Of a stretch of 34,562 bases of DNA, positions 17,835-24,773 are shown one piece after another; position 1 is the first letter of the stretch, and the number at the start of each line of letters is the position of its first letter. Origin of the DNA: Desulfatitalea sp. UBA4791 (GTDB lineage: Bacteria > Desulfobacterota > Desulfobacteria > Desulfobacterales > Desulfosarcinaceae); NCBI GenBank assembly GCA_002402905.1, contig DHGT01000089.1, positions 1-34,562 on the forward strand, read 5' to 3'. The notes beneath the pieces were generated by a model. The model was not told where the DNA came from and did not search any database. It saw only the letters and a list, made by a program, of their open reading frames with translations. A program made the position numbers and the translations under genes.

Positions 17835-18664
17835 GTACCATTTTAAAAGCGCTGAAACGGTTGGAGACGGAACAGGCCCTCGGACGCGCCGAGGGTTTTC
17901 CCGCGCCGCTTGCTTTCAACACCCAGGGATCACTGCGCCGCAAAAAGATTTTTGGTGTTTTCCCAAATCGTCGATGGGCATGGATCGTAATTGTTTTGTT
18001 ATTGTTGGCAACTGTCATGATCGTTGTTTCGTTCATCCAGCGGCAGCCCCCTCAGATGACCGACGGTGCCCGGCAAGCCGTTGATAAGCGGTCTGATCTC
18101 CGCCCTGCGGACGCGTCGAAGGCCCAATCCGCCATCCCCTCCGCTTCCCCTGCACCGGCATCTACACCAGAGAAAAATTCTATGGTTTTAAAGGATGCGC
18201 TGGAGGGCCGAGCCATCAGGTCGCAGCGGCCCCCAGGCAGCGATGAACCATCCGGCTCGATGGAGTCACTTGGGCAACCGCCGCATACCGGTCCATCGTC
18301 TATAGAAAACCCACAGCAACGCATCACCGTCACCGGTCCCCAGGAGAATGCCGGCCAGGGAGCGTCGATCGTCGGAGAGCGAATGGAGAAACCGGACAAC
18401 CCACCGTTGCCGCAGGCGCCTTCTGTTCCTGCCCAAAATGGGGCGGATCCATACGCAACAGCACGGCGAATGACCGATGGCCGTCTGGAGGTTCAAGCGA
18501 TTGCCTGGGCCGAGGAACCTCCCGAACGCATGGCCGTGATTAACAACCACATCGTTCGCGAAGGTGGCAGCGTGGAGGGTTTTTTTATTGTCCGTATCGG
18601 CAAGGACACGGTCATCCTTCGAGAGAATGGCCGTTTGCTGAAGATTCTCTTTGGAGAGCCATAG
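17831..18664 (+). CDS. gspB: GspB-like secretion assembly protein
   Basis: Partner of the GspA ATPase. It starts at GTG inside the end of gspA with MSTILKALKRLETEQ, the usual GspB opening. One membrane span lies at about residues 48-68. A long Pro/Ser/Ala-rich linker spans the periplasm. The C-terminal domain (about 212-277) has the type II secretion B signature LEVQAIAWAEEPPERMAVINN and IVREGGSVEGF. It has 277 residues. The product is expected to bind GspA in the membrane; its target secretin is not in this window. Confidence 0.82.
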   Translation: MSTILKALKRLETEQALGRAEGFPAPLAFNTQGSLRRKKIFGVFPNRRWAWIVIVLLLLATVMIVVSFIQRQPPQMTDGARQAVDKRSDLRPADASKAQSAIPSASPAPASTPEKNSMVLKDALEGRAIRSQRPPGSDEPSGSMESLGQPPHTGPSSIENPQQRITVTGPQENAGQGASIVGERMEKPDNPPLPQAPSVPAQNGADPYATARRMTDGRLEVQAIAWAEEPPERMAVINNHIVREGGSVEGFFIVRIGKDTVILRENGRLLKILFGEP

Positions 18665-18937
18665 CGCCACCCTGACGGCCCTGTCCGGTCGGGTGCAGAG
18701 CCGGCTGCGATTTGAAAGATGACGGGTCGTCTGGGGCCTGGCGGTACAATGATGTGCGGGGCGATCCAGTTGCCGACAACCGTTCTCCATGCCATGAGCC
18801 ATGGCCATTTCGTCACAAGTAGCGGGAAATGATCCGGGAATTGGATGTTGATTATGCCACCCTTTTGCGCTAAACCATCACGATCCATGCAATCAGACCA
18901 CTTGCGCCCGGCGGCAGTTCAACGGAGTGATATTTCA
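18665..18937. other. Non-coding gap between gspB and the response regulator
   Basis: The 273 bases hold no open frame with recognisable protein character. A weak promoter-like pair (TTGATT at 18848-18853, a 17-base spacer, TAAACC at 18871-18876) could drive the response regulator and liv genes. No terminator with a U-run follows gspB. Confidence 0.35.
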
Positions 18938-19444
18938 ATGGATCCATCCCATATCCTTAAAGATAAAGTGGTGCTGGTGGTTGATGATGAACCAGACGTG
19001 CTCGATACCGTAGCGGATATACTGGATACCTGCCACATTACCAAAGCGCGTGATTTCGAAACTGCCCGCCAATATTTGATGAGTTTCACCTACGATATCG
19101 TTATTTTCGACATCATGGGCGTCAATGGATTCGAGCTATTGAAGATGGCCGTCAAGCGGGGTTTTCCTGCGGTGATGCTGACGGCCTACGCGTTAACTCC
19201 CCAGGCCCTGGAAAAATCCATCCGGTTGGGTGCCGTGAGCTTTCTGCCCAAAGAGAAGATGAGTGACCTGGATGACTACCTGGCAGACATTGTCTTGACA
19301 GGAAGCAAGCCCAGATGGGGGCGTCTTTTCGAAAAGCTTGGGGATCTTTTCAGCAAGCGTTTCGGGCCGGATTGGAAAGAGCGGAATAAATTCTTCAAAG
19401 AATTTGAAGAGACCCTCAACATGAAGGAGAAGAATGATGGTTAA
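18938..19444 (+). CDS. Single-domain response regulator
   Basis: Receiver protein of two-component signalling. Acidic pocket residues D16 and D17 (VVDDEPD), the phospho-acceptor D58 (IFDIMG), T82 and K105 (LPK) are all present, so phosphorylation is plausible. After the receiver (about 1-120) there is a charged tail of about 48 residues with aromatic and Lys/Glu content (GRLFEKLGDLFSKRFGPDWK) and no recognised output domain. The frame opens earlier, but ATG 18938 has a GGAG-like site and begins the receiver. Its 3' end overlaps the livK start by eight bases, suggesting co-translation. No histidine kinase is in view. Confidence 0.85.
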   Translation: MDPSHILKDKVVLVVDDEPDVLDTVADILDTCHITKARDFETARQYLMSFTYDIVIFDIMGVNGFELLKMAVKRGFPAVMLTAYALTPQALEKSIRLGAVSFLPKEKMSDLDDYLADIVLTGSKPRWGRLFEKLGDLFSKRFGPDWKERNKFFKEFEETLNMKEKNDG

Positions 19445-20594
19445 AAAGTCGGCGATGGCCTTACTGGCAGGTCTAGTGATTTTCGGTTTTTCGATTCAAC
19501 CGGCATTGGCAACCTACAAGGTGGGAGCTATATTTTCGGTCACCGGCGGCGCCTCTTTTCTAGGTGATCCAGAGAAGAAAACCGCTCAGATGGTGGTGGA
19601 TCAGATCAACAGGGACGGGGGGATTAACGGTGAGAAAATAGAGCTCATCGTCTATGACGACGAAACCGATCCTACCAAATGCAATTTGCATGCGAAGAAA
19701 CTGATCAGCCAGGATAAGGTTGTCGCGGTCATCGGTCCCTCGGTCAGCGGACTGAGCGTCGCCATCATTCCGGTTTTCGAAAAGTTCAAGACGCCATTGG
19801 TTTCGTGTGCCGCCAGCTATAAAATCGTCTATAACGAAAAGACCGGAAAGCCCAATAAGTGGGTTTTCAAAACGCCCCAATCCGACAGCCTGGCGGTCGA
19901 GGCCATTTACACCAAAATGCAATCCATGGGCATCCATAAGATCGCGATCCTTACCGTCACCGATGGTTATGGGGCCAGTGGTCGGCACGAATTGCTACGC
20001 TTGGCCCAGGCTTATAAAATGGATATCGTAGCAGATGAGAAATACGACCCCAAGGATGCCGATATGACCGCCCAGCTCACCAAAATTAAGGGTCTGGCCC
20101 CCCAGGCCATCGTGAACTGGTCCGTCGGTCCCACGCAGGTAACGGTGTTGCGCAATTGGCGGGATCTTGGAATGACCCCCATTACTTTTTTCCAGAGCCA
20201 CGGTTTTGGAAGCCGCAAAAACATCGAGCTGGCCGCCGGTGCCGCCGAAGGTGTTTTCTGTCCTTTAGGGGCCTGCAATATCGCTGATCTACTACCCGAA
20301 GACCATCCCCAAAAGCAGGTGACCATGGCGTATCAGAAGAGTTATACGGAGACATATAACGAGCCCTTGAGCTCGTTCGGTGGCCATGCCTGGGATGCCA
20401 TTCAGCTTGTCGTCGACGCACTCAAGGCGGTTGGGGGGGATCGCGCCAAGATTCGGGACTACCTGGAAAACAAGAAAGGCTTCATCGGTCAGCATGGGGT
20501 GTTTAACTTCTCGCCAGAAGATCACAACGGTTTGACCAAGGAGGCCTTTCAAATGGTGGTGGTCAAGGACGGCGACTGGGCCTTGGCCAAATAA
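19437..20594 (+). CDS. livK: Branched-chain amino acid-type ABC transporter substrate-binding protein
   Basis: Periplasmic binding protein of the Leu/Ile/Val-type (HAAT) family. The signal peptide is residues 1 to about 25 (MVKKSAMALLAGLVIFGF, ending PALA before TYKVG). The mature part has the fold signature GAIFSVTGGASFLGDPEKK and NRDGGINGEKIELIVYDDETDP. The total is 385 residues. ATG 19434 and 19437 are both possible; AGGAG is seven bases before 19437, so that start is used. Ligand cannot be told from sequence: homologues bind branched-chain amino acids, but also aromatic and dicarboxylic acids. Confidence 0.9.
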   Translation: MVKKSAMALLAGLVIFGFSIQPALATYKVGAIFSVTGGASFLGDPEKKTAQMVVDQINRDGGINGEKIELIVYDDETDPTKCNLHAKKLISQDKVVAVIGPSVSGLSVAIIPVFEKFKTPLVSCAASYKIVYNEKTGKPNKWVFKTPQSDSLAVEAIYTKMQSMGIHKIAILTVTDGYGASGRHELLRLAQAYKMDIVADEKYDPKDADMTAQLTKIKGLAPQAIVNWSVGPTQVTVLRNWRDLGMTPITFFQSHGFGSRKNIELAAGAAEGVFCPLGACNIADLLPEDHPQKQVTMAYQKSYTETYNEPLSSFGGHAWDAIQLVVDALKAVGGDRAKIRDYLENKKGFIGQHGVFNFSPEDHNGLTKEAFQMVVVKDGDWALAK

Positions 20595-20626
20595 TGCCGG
20601 TCAGGAGGCGCCAACCCACGCCAGAG

Positions 20627-20645
20627 GGAAGCAGACAAGGCTTCC
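20627..20645 (+). promoter_or_regulatory. Hairpin after livK
   Basis: GGAAGC (20627-20632) pairs with GCTTCC (20640-20645) across a seven-base loop. No U-run follows, so it is more likely an mRNA-stabilising or attenuating element downstream of livK than a terminator. Confidence 0.4.
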
Positions 20646-20679
20646 GGGTGCGCGTTACTCCGCTCATCTGACAATAACC

Positions 20680-20713
20680 ATCAAGGGTGGTCGATCATTG
20701 CGCCGCCCTTGAT
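20680..20713 (+). promoter_or_regulatory. Strong hairpin in the livK-livH gap
   Basis: ATCAAGGGTGG (20680-20690) pairs with CCGCCCTTGAT (20703-20713) as 11 base pairs with one G-U wobble, around a 12-base loop. It includes the possible TTG start of livH at 20709. Such hairpins commonly raise the level of the binding protein over the permeases; that use here is inferred. Confidence 0.55.
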
Positions 20714-20738
20714 TGCTATCGTGAATTCACATGCACTG

Positions 20739-21641
20739 ATGGAAACTATATCTGCTGCCAGCCAACTGTTTCAATTCATCGTCACCGGTCTCACCGTCGG
20801 GGCGATCTACGCCATGGTGGCGATCGGCTTCAACATTATCTACAATGTGACCGAAATCATCAATCTTGCCCAAGGGGAATTCGTGATGCTGGGTGGATTG
20901 ATCATGGTCTTCATGCACGTCACCGTGGGGCTTCCGATGATTCTGGCCTTCGTCACCGCCGTATTGTTGGTGACGCTGACGGGCATGCTGTTGGATCGCC
21001 TGGCCATCAAACCCATTCGGCAGCCTTCGGTGATGACATTGATCATCGCCACCATCGCCGCCTCGATTGTCATCAAGGGGACGGCCATGCTCATCTGGGG
21101 GAAATCGCCGTATGATCTGCCCGCATTTTCAGGCAGGACACCCATCGAACTGGGCGGTGTCATCATTCAGCCGCAGTATTTGTGGGTGATCGGTTTTCTG
21201 GTCGTGGTGACCATCGGCCTCACCTTGTTCTTCAACCGCACCATTTTGGGCAAAGCCATGGCCGCATGTGCGGACAATCCCGATGCCGCAAGGCTGGTGG
21301 GCATCAATGTCCAGTACATGGTGTTGTTGTCTTTTGCCCTTTCCGCCGCTATTGGCGCGATTGCCGGCATGACCCTGACGCCTATCGCCTTGATGGATTA
21401 CGATCGCGGTGCCATGCTGGCCATCAAAGGCTTTGGCGCGGCCATTCTTGGCGGCTTAGGGAGTTTTTCGGGCGCGGTTCTGGGGGGCCTTCTAATCGGT
21501 TTGATCGAGTCTCTCGGGGCCGGCTTTTTGTTGTCCGGCTACAAAGACGCTTATGCTTTGATCGTACTCCTGCTTGTTCTATTTTTACGTCCCAGTGGTA
21601 TTATGGGAAATTTCGAAGTCACGAAGTTCAAAAGGTTTTAG
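20739..21641 (+). CDS. livH: Branched-chain amino acid-type ABC transporter permease LivH
   Basis: Inner-membrane permease, about eight hydrophobic helices. Family segments are GLTVGAIYAMVAIGFNIIYNVTEIINLAQGEF near the N-terminus and GFGAAILGGLGSFSGAVLGGLLIGLIES in the C-terminal half, the loop that docks the ATPases. The frame is open from TTG 20709, but that codon lies in a hairpin; ATG 20739 gives 300 residues, close to the family size, though without a good Shine-Dalgarno. Two bases separate it from livM. Confidence 0.9.
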   Translation: METISAASQLFQFIVTGLTVGAIYAMVAIGFNIIYNVTEIINLAQGEFVMLGGLIMVFMHVTVGLPMILAFVTAVLLVTLTGMLLDRLAIKPIRQPSVMTLIIATIAASIVIKGTAMLIWGKSPYDLPAFSGRTPIELGGVIIQPQYLWVIGFLVVVTIGLTLFFNRTILGKAMAACADNPDAARLVGINVQYMVLLSFALSAAIGAIAGMTLTPIALMDYDRGAMLAIKGFGAAILGGLGSFSGAVLGGLLIGLIESLGAGFLLSGYKDAYALIVLLLVLFLRPSGIMGNFEVTKFKRF

Positions 21642-21643
21642 CG

Positions 21644-22597
21644 ATGCTGAGGATACGCAAGGCGCCCATGGGCGTCGGGGCGATTTTTATTCTTTTGTTT
21701 CCATGGGTCGCCGAGAGATTGCCGGCCATAGAACACTATCCTGACCTGATGGTGTTTGCCGGTATCTATTGCCTGATGACCATCGGGATGAGTTTGCTCA
21801 TGGGCTACGCCGGTCAGATCTCGTTGGGGCACGCCGCATTCTACGGCATCGGCGCTTATGCCTCGGGTATCCTCACGACTCAATACAATCTGAATCCCTG
21901 GCTCTGCATCCTCATTGGCAGTGCAGCGGCCACCGCGGTCGCCGTCGTTGTCGGGGCACCGTCACTGCGGCTGCGTGGACATTATCTGGCCATGGCGACA
22001 TTGGCCTTTGGCATCATTATCAACATCGTCTTTCGAGAAGAAGCGGAATGGACCGGTGGCCCGGATGGTATGGGGGGGATACCCGGTTTGGACATCTTTG
22101 GATATTCGTTCGATTCGATCCATAAATATTACTACCTGGTATGGATCGTGGTAGCCATCGCTTTCTTTTTTACGATCCGGTTGATTCAATCGCCCACCGG
22201 CAGGGCGCTCAGAGCGATTCATGCGAGCGAGGCGGCGGCGAGTGCCATGGGTATCGACATATCAAGATCCAAGATCGTGGTTTTTGCTTTTTCGGCGATT
22301 CTCGCTTCTGTAGCCGGCAGTTTATATGCGCATTACATGAATTTTATCAATCCATCGACTTTCGATACGCTCTTTTCCATCAAACTCGTCATCATGATTG
22401 CGTTGGGAGGCATGCATACGATCTGGGGTGCCGTGGTCGGGTCGGTGTTGTTCGCCTTTCTCAGCTTCGAGTGGCTTCACCAATTCGGAGAGTACGAAAT
22501 CGTGGTTTACGGGCTGGTCCTAATGATGGTGACCATTTATCTGCCGGAGGGATTGGTCGGGCTTCCCGGCAGGATTGCACAACGCGTGAGGAGATAG
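21644..22597 (+). CDS. livM: Branched-chain amino acid-type ABC transporter permease LivM
   Basis: Second permease of the transporter, 317 residues. It has GMSLLMGYAGQISLGHAAFYGIGAYASG near residues 44-71 and the ATPase-docking loop IALGGMHTIWGAVVGSVLF near 250. The frame stays open far upstream within livH, but the conserved hydrophobic start and the position two bases after livH support ATG 21644; AAAGG lies eight bases upstream. Confidence 0.9.
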   Translation: MLRIRKAPMGVGAIFILLFPWVAERLPAIEHYPDLMVFAGIYCLMTIGMSLLMGYAGQISLGHAAFYGIGAYASGILTTQYNLNPWLCILIGSAAATAVAVVVGAPSLRLRGHYLAMATLAFGIIINIVFREEAEWTGGPDGMGGIPGLDIFGYSFDSIHKYYYLVWIVVAIAFFFTIRLIQSPTGRALRAIHASEAAASAMGIDISRSKIVVFAFSAILASVAGSLYAHYMNFINPSTFDTLFSIKLVIMIALGGMHTIWGAVVGSVLFAFLSFEWLHQFGEYEIVVYGLVLMMVTIYLPEGLVGLPGRIAQRVRR

Positions 22598-22603
22598 GTG
22601 CCG

Positions 22604-23395
22604 ATGGCATCTGAGCCGCATAGATCACACTTGCTGGAAATCGAAGATCTGGTCATGGCCTTTGGTGGATTGACGGCATTGATGAATATTCAACTCCGTG
22701 TCGCCAAAGGCACCATCAGGGCCATCATCGGACCCAACGGGGCCGGCAAGACGACCCTCTTCAACTTGATCACAGGTGTGCTCTCACCCACAGAAGGCAC
22801 CATTCGCTTCAACGGTCATGTCATCAGCGGTCAGAAACCGCACAAAATTGCGGCACTGGGAATTTCACGCACCTTCCAGACCGTCGAGCTGTTCGACAAC
22901 ATGACGGTTATCGAAAACGTCATGGTGGGGCGCCACCTGCATATCAGCACCTCTTTTTTTAAATGCGGTTTGGGCCTACCCGCCATTCGATCCCAGGAAA
23001 CAGCGATCGAAGCCCATGCGATGGCGTTGCTGGACTTTGTTGGTCTCGCCGACAAGGCGAATAGCATGGCCGACAGTCTTCCCCTGGGGGAGCGCAAGAT
23101 TTTGGAGATTGGCCGTGCGCTGGCCACCGACCCACTGCTGGTCTGCCTGGATGAGCCGGCAGCCGGGCTGAATGAAACCGAAACCGAAACGGCTGCCCGA
23201 CTGATCAAGGCGATCAAGGACAAGGGGATCACGGTGCTTCTGGTGGAGCATGACATGAAGGTGATCATGAATATTTCGGATCAGATCACCGTGCTCAATT
23301 ATGGTGAAAAGATCGCCGAAGGCACGCCTGAGGAAATCCGGGGGAATCCTAAAGTTATCCAGGCCTATCTGGGGGATAGCATTGCGGTCGTATAA
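22604..23395 (+). CDS. livG: Branched-chain amino acid-type ABC transporter ATP-binding protein LivG
   Basis: Cytoplasmic ATPase. Walker A is GPNGAGKTT, the signature is LPLGERKILEIGRAL (the LivG-type form of LSGGQ), Walker B is LLVCLDEPAAGLN, and the switch histidine is in LLVEHDM. It has 263 residues from ATG 22604; GTG 22598 is possible but only four bases from the GAGGAG. The longer insert between the Q-loop and signature (residues about 95-145) is typical of LivG compared with LivF. Confidence 0.92.
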   Translation: MASEPHRSHLLEIEDLVMAFGGLTALMNIQLRVAKGTIRAIIGPNGAGKTTLFNLITGVLSPTEGTIRFNGHVISGQKPHKIAALGISRTFQTVELFDNMTVIENVMVGRHLHISTSFFKCGLGLPAIRSQETAIEAHAMALLDFVGLADKANSMADSLPLGERKILEIGRALATDPLLVCLDEPAAGLNETETETAARLIKAIKDKGITVLLVEHDMKVIMNISDQITVLNYGEKIAEGTPEEIRGNPKVIQAYLGDSIAVV

Positions 23396-23466
23396 AATCA
23401 GGTCACGTGACAAGAACCGACAACACCTTGGGGAAATCATCAAACAGCGCGGTGGCACATCAACCC

Positions 23467-24183
23467 ATGATGCTTGAAATTCAAAATCTGACCGCCGGGT
23501 ATGGCGCGATTGCCGCAATCAGGGAGATCTCGCTCGAGGTTCCGGAAGGCAAGGTGGTGTCCATTATTGGGGCCAACGGAGCCGGTAAATCCACACTCCT
23601 CAAGGCGGTTTCGGGTTTGAACAACCACCGTTCCGGTCGCATCCTGTTCCAGGGAAAAAACATCGTCGACATGCCTGCGAACCGTATTGTATCCTTAGGA
23701 TTGTCCCAGGTGGCCGAAGGAAGGCAGATTTTTGCCCATATGACGGTAGAGGATAATATCCATCTCGGGGCCTACTTGTATTACAGGCGCAGCAACAAGA
23801 GAGAAATCAGGGACCGCATCGAACGAATTTACGAGTTGTTTCCAATTTTATCCAAGCGGGCCAGACAGATTTCAGGTACACTCTCCGGTGGAGAGCAGCA
23901 GATGCTGGCCATCGGCCGTGCGTTGATGACGCGGCCCAGGCTACTCCTTCTGGATGAACCCTCCATGGGATTGGCGCCGATCGTTGTGCAGGAGATATTC
24001 CATACCATCGAACGTCTCAACCGTGAGGGAATGACCATTTTGCTGGTCGAACAGAACGCCCGGGCAGCCTTGCAAATCGCCGATTTCGCCTATGTGCTCG
24101 AAACAGGCCGCGTTGTCTTGCATGGCCCCGCCAGCGACCTGATCAACGACAACCAGATCAAGGAGGCCTATTTGGGTGGATAG
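23467..24183 (+). CDS. livF: Branched-chain amino acid-type ABC transporter ATP-binding protein LivF
   Basis: Second ATPase of the transporter. Walker A is GANGAGKST, the signature LSGGEQQMLAIGRALM and Walker B LLLLDEPSMGLAP. The family N-terminus (MLEIQNLTAGYGAI) points to ATG 23467/23470, giving 237-238 residues; the frame is also open from GTG 23407, which would add about 20 atypical residues. No site has a strong Shine-Dalgarno. This gene completes a five-component liv set in the standard order K-H-M-G-F. Confidence 0.9.
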   Translation: MMLEIQNLTAGYGAIAAIREISLEVPEGKVVSIIGANGAGKSTLLKAVSGLNNHRSGRILFQGKNIVDMPANRIVSLGLSQVAEGRQIFAHMTVEDNIHLGAYLYYRRSNKREIRDRIERIYELFPILSKRARQISGTLSGGEQQMLAIGRALMTRPRLLLLDEPSMGLAPIVVQEIFHTIERLNREGMTILLVEQNARAALQIADFAYVLETGRVVLHGPASDLINDNQIKEAYLGG

Positions 24184-24214
24184 CTCGAAACGTTGAGTCT
24201 CGATGCGTCCGGTG

Positions 24215-24233
24215 ATCCGCAGCATTGGCGGAT
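24215..24233 (+). other. Small inverted repeat after livF
   Basis: ATCCGC (24215-24220) and GCGGAT (24228-24233) can form a six-base stem with a seven-base loop. No U-run follows. Its function is unknown and it may be chance. Confidence 0.25.
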
Positions 24234-24278
24234 GGATATCAACTGAATGAAAATTATTTAATAAAAAGGCTTTGATGC

Positions 24279-24671
24279 ATGGATGAAGATGTCAAAAAGA
24301 GGACCCAGGAGGTCGCGGCGCTCTATTTCGAAGGTGTCAGCGAGGAGAAACCCTTTGATCTGTGGCGCGCCTTCGACCCGGAATTGGGCAAACAGCTGTC
24401 CCTTTTCATAACGGGAAGAATGTACGGTCGCGAGAAGATTTCTCACCAGACGCGCCAATTGGTCACCGTTGCGGTGTTGACCGTTCTCGGGCGAAGCGAA
24501 GAACTTAAGCTTCACATCCTTGCGGCTCTTAATGTGGGATGCACGCCACGCGACATCGCCGAAGTGATTTTCCAAACATTTACCTATGCAGGGATTCCGA
24601 CGGTGAATATGGCACTGAAAGTCCTCCGCGGTGTCCTCGTCGATAAGGGGCTTTGGCCTTTGGCACAGTGA
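24279..24671 (+). CDS. Carboxymuconolactone decarboxylase family protein
   Basis: All-helical 130-residue protein of the CMD/AhpD superfamily. The core SHQTRQLVTVAVLTVLGRSEELKLHILAALNVGCTPRDIAEVIFQTFTYAGIP is typical of the gamma-carboxymuconolactone decarboxylase branch, including the LKLH histidine. There is no CxxC pair, so it is not an AhpD-type alkylhydroperoxidase. The exact reaction is unknown; many such proteins in anaerobes accompany acid-degradation genes. AAGG lies nine bases before ATG 24279. It lies between the liv genes and gcdA. Confidence 0.85.
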   Translation: MDEDVKKRTQEVAALYFEGVSEEKPFDLWRAFDPELGKQLSLFITGRMYGREKISHQTRQLVTVAVLTVLGRSEELKLHILAALNVGCTPRDIAEVIFQTFTYAGIPTVNMALKVLRGVLVDKGLWPLAQ

Positions 24672-24677
24672 AAGTAG

Positions 24678-24748
24678 AGACATCCGAGCATTGACCGATG
24701 TCTTGGGCATTTTGGATACCACGATTGCCGTGCATGTTGCCGGCAATC
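24678..24748 (+). promoter_or_regulatory. Two hairpins between the CMD gene and gcdA
   Basis: AGACATC (24678-24684) pairs with GATGTCT (24697-24703). GATTGCCG (24723-24730) pairs perfectly with CGGCAATC (24741-24748) across a ten-base loop. Neither has a clean U-run, so processing or attenuation is as likely as termination. Confidence 0.4.
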
Positions 24749-24773
24749 CAAAGATGAGCTGGAGACGATAGCG

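Noticed and set aside
18665..18690. Possible terminator after gspB
   Set aside because: The arms ACCC...CGG and CCG...GGGT pair only with a large internal mismatch, and no U-run follows.
18845..18937. Upstream extension of the response regulator
   Set aside because: The extra 31 residues are not receiver-like and have no ribosome site; ATG 18938 starts the domain with a plausible site.
21182..21643. Upstream extension of the livM frame inside livH
   Set aside because: The translated extension is Arg/His/Gly-rich without membrane character; it is livH read in another frame. livM starts at 21644.
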